A DNA stretch of 10,655 bases. Source: JAOTYV01 sp041557595. GTDB taxonomy: Bacteria > Pseudomonadota > Alphaproteobacteria > UBA8366. Each line of letters begins with the position of its first letter. Positions within the stretch are counted from its first letter, which is position 1. The position numbers and the translations under genes are program-made. The notes below the pieces were generated by a model that saw nothing but the letters and a program-made list of their open reading frames with translations, made no database searches and was not told the DNA's origin. Location of the stretch: positions 1 to 10,655 of the forward strand of contig JBFFGE010000165.1 in NCBI GenBank assembly GCA_041557595.1, given 5' to 3'. This document shows, piece after piece, positions 1-5,825 of the stretch.

Positions 1-1
1 T

Positions 2-145
2 CGCACGTCAGATCAACGCGCGGACCACCTGCCGCTTTGGACGCATATGTATAATTGGCATCGACCCCATGGCGGAATAAAAGACAAGACGCCAATCAGT
101 CGACTCCGGATCAACCGGGACAACCTGTTGAGGCTCCACACGTAG
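2..145 (+). CDS. IS481-family transposase, C-terminal 47 residues (partial at left edge)
   Basis: This is the tail of a DDE transposase with an integrase (rve) core, which cuts and joins the ends of its own insertion sequence. The frame is open from base 2 to a TAG stop at 143-145 and gives 47 residues. The diagnostic stretch is YNWHRPHGGIKDKTPISRL, followed a few residues later by NLLRLHT at the very C-terminus. The YN..RPH..(L/I).(G/D)KTP pattern belongs to the end of the catalytic core, and the (N)LLRLHT ending is typical of IS481-family proteins. IS3-family transposases share the RPH motif but usually end differently. The catalytic D, D and E residues and the N-terminal helix-turn-helix would lie before the window, so it cannot be said whether the element is intact. 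No start codon is in view. The stop codon is also the first three bases of the stem-loop at 143-188. Confidence 0.82.
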   Translation, partial: RTSDQRADHLPLWTHMYNWHRPHGGIKDKTPISRLRINRDNLLRLHT

Positions 146-188
146 AGCAGCTTAGGTGCGCCCATTCGGGTGACCATAAGCTGCTCTA
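143..188 (+). repeat. Long stem-loop starting at the transposase stop codon
   Basis: The arms TAGAGCAGCTTA (143-154) and TAAGCTGCTCTA (177-188) are perfect 12-base inverted repeats. Inside them, GGT (155-157) pairs with ACC (173-175) around a bulged A176. After a bulged G158, bases 159-163 pair with 168-172 (one G-T wobble), leaving the 4-base loop ATTC. That makes about 20 pairs in 46 nt. It is followed by TCTTTAT, a weak T-tract on the plus strand, so it may terminate the transposase mRNA or block read-through into neighbours. The pairing is directly visible; the function is inferred. Confidence 0.75.
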
Positions 189-201
189 TCTTTATAGAAT
201 C

Positions 202-249
202 GATCAACTTTTCTGCCTTTAATTGATTCCAACTAAAGGCAGGTTGATC
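202..249. repeat. Second stem-loop in the insertion-sequence tail
   Basis: GATCAAC (202-208) pairs with GTTGATC (243-249), and CTGCCTTTA (213-221) pairs with TAAAGGCAG (234-242). This gives 16 perfect pairs, interrupted only by a four-base TTTT bulge on the left arm (209-212), with a 12-base loop. It begins 13 bp after the first stem-loop. It could be a subterminal structure of the insertion sequence or a second terminator. It does not fit an integron attC site, because it lacks the RYYYAAC core and is too short. No function can be assigned from sequence alone. Confidence 0.65.
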
Positions 250-284
250 TAGTCGGGCGGTCAAGCGCCCACGCCGGCACAAAG

Positions 285-311
285 AAAAACCCCGCCCTAT
301 TCGGGGCGAGG
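285..311 (-). terminator. Rho-independent terminator of the substrate-binding protein gene
   Basis: On the minus strand the arm CCTCGCCC (311-304) pairs with GGGCGGGG (297-290) over 8 positions with one U-G wobble and a 6-base loop. TTTTT (289-285) follows directly. It lies 26 bp after the stop codon of the binding-protein gene, the expected place and orientation for an intrinsic terminator, so that gene is probably the last of its transcript. Confidence 0.85.
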
Positions 312-336
312 CAATTCTTAAGCCAAGAACGCAGGA

Positions 337-1959
337 TTACTGCAGCTTCGGATCGAGCCAAACCTGGTCGAGCGCCTGGTTCAGATAGTGACTGGGCGCA
401 ATTTTCCAGCCCTTCACATAGCTCCTGTGCGGATTGATCTTGTACCACCAGAAGCCCGGGATGAAGTGAGCCTGATCGAGTAGCAGACGCTTCTCGTAGG
501 CGCGCATCTTTTCATACTGCTTTTTGAAATCGGGTTCCTGCAGCATGTCGAGATACATCTCGGTGATCTTGTCGTCTTGATGGTTCGAGTAGTTGTTACC
601 CGCATCCTTGATCCACTTCGAGACGTCGATCGTCGGATTGATGACCGATTGCGCGTTAATGTCGACGGCGACATCGAAGTCGCGCGTCTTGCGCAGACCG
701 GCATACCAGGGACCGGACGGCAGGACCTTCTGATCCGCCTTGATCCCGACACGACGCCACTGGTCGAGGAACCACGTTCCGACAACCTTATACGGCTGAT
801 CGACGGCGCGGTTCCAAAGCGTGGCTTTGAGGTCCGGATAGCCGGCTTCCTTAAGCAGCTGCTTCGCTTTTGCCCGGTTCGCTTTCACGTTTCTCGCAAA
901 GCCCGGCATGCCCTCCAGCCATTCCTTCGTGGGGGCCAGCTTATGTCCCGGGAACACGGTACTGCCGACCGTCTTGACGACGGCGATTTTCGACAGATAC
1001 TTGGCGCCGCCCCAGCGATCGAAGGCATAGCCCAGCGCCTGACGGACACGCACGTCCTGGAACCGCTTGATCTTCTGGTTCGGACCCGCGCCGAACATGA
1101 CGTTCCAGTTGCTTTCCTGAACCTTGATCTTATCGCCGAGCGACCTGACAAGATCGTCCCGCGCCTTGGGCGGGAAGCCCCGGAATTCGATCGCCGCCCG
1201 GTTGCCGCGAATTGCCTGCAGACGAACGGACATCTTCGGTGCCGAAATCGCCTTGTATCCGTCCAGATACGGCAGGCCCTTCACATGGAAGTCGGCATTC
1301 CGGGCGCCTTCCACGAATGCGCCGGGCTGATGCTGTACGAACTTGAAAGCGCCGGTGCCGTTAACGTTGCTCTTATGCCAGTTGTATCCGTGGCTATCGA
1401 GATCCTTCTTCGAATAGATGAAGTTGAAGGGCGACGCCAGGGCGGGAATCATCGCCGGCAGCGGTCGTTTCATCTGGATGGCAAGGGTGTATTTGTCGGG
1501 CGTCTGAACTTCCTCCACCTGGGTGTACCAGGCCTTGCGGGAACTGGGGATGCCCTTCGGCGGGAAGATGATCTTGTCGAGCGACGCCTTGATGTCGGCG
1601 GCGGTCAACGGTGTCCCGTCATGGAATTTAACGTTCTGCTTGATCTTGAAAGTAATGGTCTTGCCGCCGTTGCTTTCGGTCCATTTGCCTTCGCACAGAT
1701 CGCAGATGAAATCCGTGGTCGATTGCGCATTGTCGGGATTGATGCGGATCAGCAGACTGTAGAACGGCCGGATCGGATGGATCATGCCGAATGTCGTTTC
1801 TTGGTGTGCGTCATAGGACGGTATTTTACTGCCGACGACAAAACTCAAAACGCCGCCTTTTACGGGCGTTTCGGCAGCCTCCGCCGTGGTAACCGCACCA
1901 AAGGCGAGGGTAGCCCCCACCGCCAGGGCGGCCGTTAAACGCGATTTCTCAAAGTGCAT
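337..1959 (-). CDS. Periplasmic ABC transporter substrate-binding protein, family 5 (SBP_bac_5)
   Basis: This 540-residue exported solute receptor belongs to the DppA/OppA cluster, which delivers peptides, opines, sugar acids or nickel to an inner-membrane ABC importer. Residues 1-29 form a Sec signal peptide: K5 and R7, a hydrophobic run at 8-23, and an AEA/A-type cleavage site near 28-29. There is no lipobox cysteine, so the protein should be free in the periplasm. Family signatures are FHDGTPLTAADI (112-123), GTGAFKF (201-207) and VRVRQALGYAFDR (303-315). The start at 1959 was chosen over an in-frame ATG at 2055 because AAGGAG lies 7 nt upstream and the signal peptide begins there; the upstream extension is Lys/Arg-rich. 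C86 and C89 form a close CxxC-like pair that could make a disulfide. No permease or ATPase genes are present and a terminator follows, so it looks like an orphan receptor. The ligand is unknown. The nearby racemase-like enzyme is on the same strand upstream but 252 bp away. Confidence 0.9.
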   Translation of the reverse strand: MHFEKSRLTAALAVGATLAFGAVTTAEAAETPVKGGVLSFVVGSKIPSYDAHQETTFGMIHPIRPFYSLLIRINPDNAQSTTDFICDLCEGKWTESNGGKTITFKIKQNVKFHDGTPLTAADIKASLDKIIFPPKGIPSSRKAWYTQVEEVQTPDKYTLAIQMKRPLPAMIPALASPFNFIYSKKDLDSHGYNWHKSNVNGTGAFKFVQHQPGAFVEGARNADFHVKGLPYLDGYKAISAPKMSVRLQAIRGNRAAIEFRGFPPKARDDLVRSLGDKIKVQESNWNVMFGAGPNQKIKRFQDVRVRQALGYAFDRWGGAKYLSKIAVVKTVGSTVFPGHKLAPTKEWLEGMPGFARNVKANRAKAKQLLKEAGYPDLKATLWNRAVDQPYKVVGTWFLDQWRRVGIKADQKVLPSGPWYAGLRKTRDFDVAVDINAQSVINPTIDVSKWIKDAGNNYSNHQDDKITEMYLDMLQEPDFKKQYEKMRAYEKRLLLDQAHFIPGFWWYKINPHRSYVKGWKIAPSHYLNQALDQVWLDPKLQ

Positions 1960-2105
1960 AACGAAACTCCTTCCCTTTCGGGCTTTCTTGTACCGTTTTT
2001 TTAAATATTCGCGGCGCAGAACGACACGCCGGAACACTGGCTTCAACGATCCCAATGACTATTCATCGGCAGGGCCGAAACGAGAAATCGTCAATGCCGG
2101 CGCGG

Positions 2106-2135
2106 ACTATACAGACAAATCGGCTGTCTACACAA
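2106..2135 (-). promoter_or_regulatory. Candidate promoter for the substrate-binding protein gene
   Basis: On the minus strand, TTGTGT (2135-2130) is separated by 18 bp from TATAGT (2111-2106). The -10 matches consensus at 5 of 6 positions; the -35 is weak (3 of 6). The spacer holds a small inverted repeat, AGACA/TGTCT (2113-2117 and 2125-2129), a position where a repressor would block the polymerase. A transcript from here would have a leader of about 140 nt. The rest of the 252-bp gap holds no recognisable gene. Confidence 0.35.
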
Positions 2136-2211
2136 ATCCTATCCGCGGCGACAATAGAACGGAGCAAAGGTTCCGCAATTCACCAAGAAGCCCTAATCAT
2201 TCCGCGGCGAG

Positions 2212-3294
2212 TCAGTCGAGTTGATAGTCCGAGACGACTTCCGGTTTGATTCGCAACCCGTGGCCGGGCGTTTCCGGCGCGGTCATGACCCCATCGACCG
2301 GTTTCGGCGCGTCGACCCAGATATCCTCCAGCAGGCCCATATCCTCGATGATCAGCCCGTTGGGAATCGACGCCATCACATGAATCATCAATTCGGGATA
2401 CAGATGCGGCGCGATTTGCATGCCCCAGGTATCGGCGATCGCGGCGGTCTTGCGCAGCTCGGTCAAGCCGCCCCGGATCACGTCCGGCTGCAGGATCGGG
2501 ATCTTCGGATTCTCGAAATACGGCCGCAAGTCGAACCGCGTGAAATGGCTCTCGCCACCGACGATCCGGATATCGAGCGCATCGGCGATCCGGAAGTAAC
2601 CGTGGAAATCGTCCGGCATGACCGGTTCTTCCAACCAGTATATTTCGAATTCCGAGAGCTTGCGTCCCATCAGGATCGCCTTGTCGGCAGTCCAGGCCAT
2701 GTTGACGTCGACCATGATGTCGATATCCGGCCCCACCGCGTCCCGAACGCGGCGCACATGATCGATGTCTTCGGCATCGGTCCAGGTATGCCCGACCTGC
2801 ATCTTGATCGCCTTGAAGCCGTCGGCGACGAAACGCTGCGCCTTCTCGACCATGCGGTCGCCGCCGAGGCCGCGCCACACGCCGGAGCCGTAGGCCGGCA
2901 CTTCCGAACGGTAATGTCCCCACAACCGGTGCAACGGCAATCCCGCGCGCTGGCCGACGATATCCCACAGCGCCACATCGATCGCCGACAGCGCCAGCAG
3001 CGGCGCCCCGCCCCGGCCATCCGCCAGGGTGGTCTGCCAGATGTCGCGCCAGATCGCTTCCACGGCCGATGCATCGCGGCCGAGAATGCGCGGCACCACC
3101 ACTTCTTCCAGGCAGGCCTTGGTTGTCCGGAATCCTTCGCGCAAATAAAGCTGATAGCCCAGCCCGACCAATCCGGATTGCGTCTCGATTTCGACGGTAA
3201 GGATGTCCCGATCCCGGGAATATCCCGCCTGCAATGCAGGCTGTTCCCGATAGGGCACGCGCAACAGGGAAATTCGCACGTCCTTGATGATCAT
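2212..3294 (-). CDS. Mandelate racemase/muconate lactonizing enzyme family protein (enolase superfamily)
   Basis: This 360-residue cytoplasmic enzyme takes a proton from the carbon next to a carboxylate, then racemises, dehydrates or cycloisomerises the substrate. Known relatives act on sugar acids, mandelate, muconate and amino-acid derivatives. An N-terminal capping domain (about 1-130) precedes a (beta/alpha)-barrel. The Mg2+ ligands are visible as D196 (VDVN), E222 (WLEEP) and E248 (GGESH). H297 (APHLYP) and D271 (QPDV) form the His-Asp dyad of the mandelate racemase subgroup, and E317 (IIEDMG) matches its electrophilic Glu. The KxK motif on the second barrel strand reads K164-M-Q166, so the usual second base lysine is Gln. 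This points to one-base chemistry through His297, such as a dehydratase, rather than a two-base racemase, but that is inference. The ATG at 3294 was chosen for its MIIKDVRI family-like N-terminus; a modest AGAGG lies 9 nt upstream. Substrate cannot be named. The gene is divergent from the acyl-CoA dehydrogenase. Confidence 0.9.
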   Translation of the reverse strand: MIIKDVRISLLRVPYREQPALQAGYSRDRDILTVEIETQSGLVGLGYQLYLREGFRTTKACLEEVVVPRILGRDASAVEAIWRDIWQTTLADGRGGAPLLALSAIDVALWDIVGQRAGLPLHRLWGHYRSEVPAYGSGVWRGLGGDRMVEKAQRFVADGFKAIKMQVGHTWTDAEDIDHVRRVRDAVGPDIDIMVDVNMAWTADKAILMGRKLSEFEIYWLEEPVMPDDFHGYFRIADALDIRIVGGESHFTRFDLRPYFENPKIPILQPDVIRGGLTELRKTAAIADTWGMQIAPHLYPELMIHVMASIPNGLIIEDMGLLEDIWVDAPKPVDGVMTAPETPGHGLRIKPEVVSDYQLD

Positions 3295-3336
3295 GATGCG
3301 GCGCCTCTCTGCGGTTTGGCGGCGGGGTTGCTTCAG

Positions 3337-3367
3337 GTTTGACACGCCCCGCTTGCTGCTGTCAAAC
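3337..3367. promoter_or_regulatory. Symmetric operator/promoter candidate between divergent genes
   Basis: GTTTGACA (3337-3344) and TGTCAAAC (3360-3367) are perfect 8-base inverted repeats 15 bp apart, in the 144-bp gap between the racemase-like gene and the acyl-CoA dehydrogenase gene. Each arm contains a consensus -35 hexamer, TTGACA, one per strand. On both strands it is followed 17 bp later by TCAAAC, a poor -10 (3 of 6). It may be a two-fold operator for a regulator of both genes, overlapping face-to-face promoters, or both. Confidence 0.45.
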
Positions 3368-3379
3368 AAGAGAAAGACG

Positions 3380-3410
3380 TTGGCCTGCGCCGCGCCAGCA
3401 GGCCGATAAT
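3380..3410 (+). promoter_or_regulatory. Candidate promoter for the acyl-CoA dehydrogenase gene
   Basis: GATAAT (3405-3410) matches the -10 consensus at 5 of 6 positions and would start transcription about 22 nt before the ATG. The best upstream partner is TTGGCC (3380-3385) with a long 19-bp spacer. A perfect 7-base inverted repeat, GGCCTGC/GCAGGCC (3382-3388 and 3398-3404), fills the spacer and could be an operator. Confidence 0.35.
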
Positions 3411-3438
3411 CACGGAAATTCGCCTCGGGAGAACCGCA

Positions 3439-4674
3439 ATGGAATTTGAATACTCCGCACGCACCAAGAAGCTCAAAGCCGAGATCGAAGAGTTCATGGA
3501 TGCCTATATTTTCCCCAACGAGGCGACCTATGCGGCACAGCTCGACGAAGGCGACACGCGCTGGAAAGCAGTGCCAATTCTGGAAGAGCTCAAGGCCAAG
3601 GCGAAATCCGCGGGCCTCTGGAACCTGTTCCTGCCGGAAAGCGACCGCGGCGCGGGCCTGACCAATCTCGAATACGCCCCGCTCTGCGAAACCATGGGCC
3701 GGGTCAACTGGGCGCCCGAGGTCTTCAACTGCTCCGCGCCGGACACCGGCAACATGGAGACGATCGAGCGGTACGGCACCGAGCAGCATAAGAAGGAGTG
3801 GCTGCAGCCCTTGCTGAACGGCGAAATCCGCTCCGCCTTCGCGATGACCGAACCGAATGTGGCGTCCTCCGATGCCACCAATATCGAGAGCCGCATCGTG
3901 CGCGACGGGGACGAATACGTCATCAACGGCCACAAATGGTGGACTTCGGGCATCGGCGATCCGCGCTGCAAGATCATCATCTTCATGGGCAAGACCGACC
4001 CGGAAGCGGAAACCTACCGGCAGCAATCGATGATCCTGGTGCCGCGCGACGCGCCGGGCATCGAGGTGACGCGCACGCTGAAAGTAATGGGCTTCGACGA
4101 CGCGCCGCACGGCCATGGCGAAGTGATCTTCGACAACGTCCGGGTGCCGGCGGACAACATGCTGCTCGGCGAAGGCCGCGGCTTCGAGATCGCGCAGGGG
4201 CGCCTCGGCCCGGGCCGCATCCATCACTGCATGCGGATCATCGGCGTCGCCGAACGCGCGCTCGAACTGATGTGCAAACGCGCGACCCAGCGCACGACCT
4301 GGGGCAAGACGCTGGCCGAACGCGGCGTCACCCAGGAACGCATCGCCCAGGCGCGCATCGAGATCGAGATGAACCGGCTGCTCGTCCTCAAGGCGGCCTA
4401 TATGATGGACACGGTCGGCAACAAGGCGGCGCGGCAGGAAATCGCCATGATCAAGGTCGCCGCGCCGAACATGGCGCTGAAGATCATCGACGACGCGATG
4501 CAGCTGCATGGCGGCGGATCGATGAGCCAGGAGTTTCCGCTGTCCTACATGTGGTCGCGCATGCGCGCGCTGCGCTTCGCCGACGGCCCGGATGAGGTGC
4601 ATCGCCAGCAGATCGCGCGCCTCGAATTGCGGCGCCAGACCAACTGGACACCGCGGCCGAAGGATTCGGATTAA
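3439..4674 (+). CDS. Acyl-CoA dehydrogenase, ACAD10/ACAD11 (LvaC-like) clade
   Basis: This 411-residue cytoplasmic flavoprotein has the acyl-CoA dehydrogenase fold: N-terminal helical domain (about 1-130), middle beta domain (about 131-240) and C-terminal helical bundle. Visible signatures are FAMTEPNVASSDATN (134-148), the beta-domain motif YVINGHKWWTSG (160-171), GEGRGFEIAQGRLGPGRIHH (244-263), LHGGG (356-360) and ADGPDEVH (381-388). These segments match the C-terminal half of animal ACAD11 as I recall it, much more closely than short- or medium-chain dehydrogenases. Where canonical enzymes carry the catalytic Glu in a YEGT motif, this protein has ADGP, with D382 in the aligned position. 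Family members remove phosphate from 4-phosphoacyl-CoA and help form a 3-hydroxyacyl-CoA that enters beta-oxidation. GGGAG lies 7 nt before the ATG. The gene converges on a kinase-fold gene 19 bp away that resembles the other half of ACAD11. An ordinary FadE-type role is possible but less likely. Confidence 0.92.
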   Translation: MEFEYSARTKKLKAEIEEFMDAYIFPNEATYAAQLDEGDTRWKAVPILEELKAKAKSAGLWNLFLPESDRGAGLTNLEYAPLCETMGRVNWAPEVFNCSAPDTGNMETIERYGTEQHKKEWLQPLLNGEIRSAFAMTEPNVASSDATNIESRIVRDGDEYVINGHKWWTSGIGDPRCKIIIFMGKTDPEAETYRQQSMILVPRDAPGIEVTRTLKVMGFDDAPHGHGEVIFDNVRVPADNMLLGEGRGFEIAQGRLGPGRIHHCMRIIGVAERALELMCKRATQRTTWGKTLAERGVTQERIAQARIEIEMNRLLVLKAAYMMDTVGNKAARQEIAMIKVAAPNMALKIIDDAMQLHGGGSMSQEFPLSYMWSRMRALRFADGPDEVHRQQIARLELRRQTNWTPRPKDSD

Positions 4675-4683
4675 GGAGACTGG

Positions 4684-4702
4684 CGGGGCGAATTTAGCCC
4701 CG
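4684..4702. terminator. Possible two-way terminator hairpin between convergent genes
   Basis: CGGGGC (4684-4689) pairs with GCCCCG (4697-4702) around the 7-base loop GAATTTA. It sits between the stop of the dehydrogenase gene and the stop of the kinase gene, and the loop contains the kinase TAA. Neither strand has a T-run after the stem, so if it ends transcription it does so weakly or with Rho. Confidence 0.35.
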
Positions 4703-5761
4703 GTCGATCAGCCCGCACGCGATTTCCGCGAGTTCGCGGCACGAATCCCGGCGCTTCAAGGCGTCGGGGCTCGGCGCGTTGCCCTGCAGACCGCGAAAAT
4801 AGACGCCCTGGATGATCGCCGCGAGCCGGAACATCGACAGCACCAGATAGAAATTCCAATCGGCAATGCCGTCACGGCCGGTGCGCGCGCAATACTGCGC
4901 TACGTAATCCGCTTCGGACGGGATGCCGGTAGCGTCATAGTCAATGTCGATGATATCGCCCCGGCGCGCATCCGGATAATGATAGGGCAGACAGTTATAG
5001 GCGAGGTCGGACAGCGGATTACCGAGCGTACCGAGCTCCCAGTCGACGACCGACAGCACCCGGGGCTCGGTGGGGTGAAAAATGATGTTTTCCATGCGGA
5101 AGTCGCCATGGGCAATGGTAGTAATGGAATCGTCCGGGATATTTTCCGGCAGCCAGGCCATCAGCCGGTCCATCACGGGCAGGTCTTCGGTCTTCGACGA
5201 TTCGTATTGCTGCGACCAGCGGCGCACCTGGCGCTCGATGTAGCCGCCGACACGGCCGTAATCGGACAGGCCCACGGCAACGTAGTCGACCCGGTGCAGC
5301 CGCGCCAACGCGTCGTTCATTGCGTCGTAGATGGCCGCGCGCTCGGCCGGGGGAAGGTCGGGCAGGGAAAGATTGCGAAAGACCCGGCCATTGACGAATT
5401 CCATGATGTAGAACGCCTGGCCGATCACCGTCTCGTCTTCGCACAGCGCATAGGCTCTGGCGACCGGTACATCGGTCGCCGCCAGCGCCGAGATCACCTT
5501 GAATTCGCGATCGACCGCATGCGCCGACGGCAGGAGATTGCCCGGCGGCTTCTTGCGCAGGACGTATCGTTTGCCGGCGCCATCGGTCAGCATGAATGTC
5601 GGGTTGGACATGCCGCCATGGAATTGGCCGGTCGAAATCGGCGGCGTGAAACCGTCGACATTGTCGGTCATATATCGGGCCAGCGCCGCCTCGTCGAAAC
5701 GGTGGGCGTCCAGCACACCCATGACCTGATCGGTGGGGGTTATCGCAGCGATTTCACTCAT
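4694..5761 (-). CDS. Phosphotransferase family protein (APH/ACAD11 N-terminal/LvaA-like kinase)
   Basis: This 355-residue protein has the aminoglycoside-phosphotransferase kinase fold. A glycine-rich nucleotide segment GQFHGGMSNPTFML (45-58) is followed by the ATP-contacting lysine region YVLRKKPPG (66-74) and E86. The catalytic loop is HGDFRMEN (218-225) with D220 as base and N225 for metal, then VVDWE (238-242) with D240 as the metal Asp. The motifs and their spacing closely follow the N-terminal kinase half of animal ACAD10/ACAD11 and bacterial LvaA, which phosphorylate the 4-hydroxy group of hydroxyacyl-CoA. Drug resistance is unlikely given this match. Its partner would be the convergent ACAD11-like dehydrogenase. 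No Shine-Dalgarno sequence precedes the ATG at 5761, nor the next in-frame ATG (residue 14). A good promoter lies directly before 5761, so the mRNA is probably leaderless. The product should be cytoplasmic, as no signal peptide or membrane segment is seen. Confidence 0.9.
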   Translation of the reverse strand: MSEIAAITPTDQVMGVLDAHRFDEAALARYMTDNVDGFTPPISTGQFHGGMSNPTFMLTDGAGKRYVLRKKPPGNLLPSAHAVDREFKVISALAATDVPVARAYALCEDETVIGQAFYIMEFVNGRVFRNLSLPDLPPAERAAIYDAMNDALARLHRVDYVAVGLSDYGRVGGYIERQVRRWSQQYESSKTEDLPVMDRLMAWLPENIPDDSITTIAHGDFRMENIIFHPTEPRVLSVVDWELGTLGNPLSDLAYNCLPYHYPDARRGDIIDIDYDATGIPSEADYVAQYCARTGRDGIADWNFYLVLSMFRLAAIIQGVYFRGLQGNAPSPDALKRRDSCRELAEIACGLIDRG

Positions 5762-5768
5762 GGGTCAG

Positions 5769-5797
5769 AAGATAGGATCGATCCGCTTGAATGCCAA
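5769..5797 (-). promoter_or_regulatory. Candidate promoter of the kinase gene (leaderless transcript)
   Basis: On the minus strand, TTGGCA (5797-5792, 5 of 6 to consensus) is separated by exactly 17 bp from TATCTT (5774-5769, 4 of 6). Only 7 nt separate the -10 from the ATG at 5761, so transcription should begin at or next to the start codon. This agrees with the lack of a ribosome binding site. Confidence 0.5.
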
Positions 5798-5825
5798 ATA
5801 CCGCTGCGCACTACATCCAGCCCGT

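Larger units (their letters stand above)
1..281 (+). mobile_element. 3' end of an IS481-family insertion sequence (partial, right boundary inferred)
   Basis: The window opens inside an insertion sequence. What is seen directly is the end of a transposase reading frame (2-145), then about 136 bp of lower-G+C non-coding DNA with two long stem-loops (143-188 and 202-249), then the terminator of the neighbouring binding-protein gene at 285. The right boundary is inferred. Read on the minus strand inward from 281, the sequence starts TGTGCCGGCG, and a TG start is usual for IS481-type terminal repeats. The left end lies outside the window, so the inverted repeat and any target duplication cannot be confirmed. 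The boundary could instead fall near 249. Confidence 0.55.

Noticed and set aside
50..55. Perfect TATAAT, possibly a promoter for a small RNA ending at the 143-188 hairpin
   Set aside because: It falls inside transposase codons (Tyr-Asn of YNWHRPH) and has no -35 hexamer at 15-19 bp, so coding sequence explains it.
202..249. Integron attC recombination site
   Set aside because: The ends do not fit the RYYYAAC/GTTRRRY cores, the element is too short, and no integron cassette gene is next to it.
577..1938. Plus-strand open frame of 453 codons opposite the substrate-binding protein gene
   Set aside because: The translation has no recognisable domain and lies wholly antisense to a gene with a signal peptide and clear motifs.
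2212..4602. A single minus-strand open frame of 796 codons spanning the racemase-like gene and the antisense of the dehydrogenase
   Set aside because: Only the part after the ATG at 3294 resembles a protein family. The upstream part is the antisense shadow of the dehydrogenase gene, and the join is caused by stop-poor G+C-rich codons, not by a real fusion.
4694..5761. Aminoglycoside resistance gene
   Set aside because: It has the APH fold, but the sequence matches the ACAD10/11-LvaA acyl-CoA kinase group and sits beside the matching dehydrogenase.
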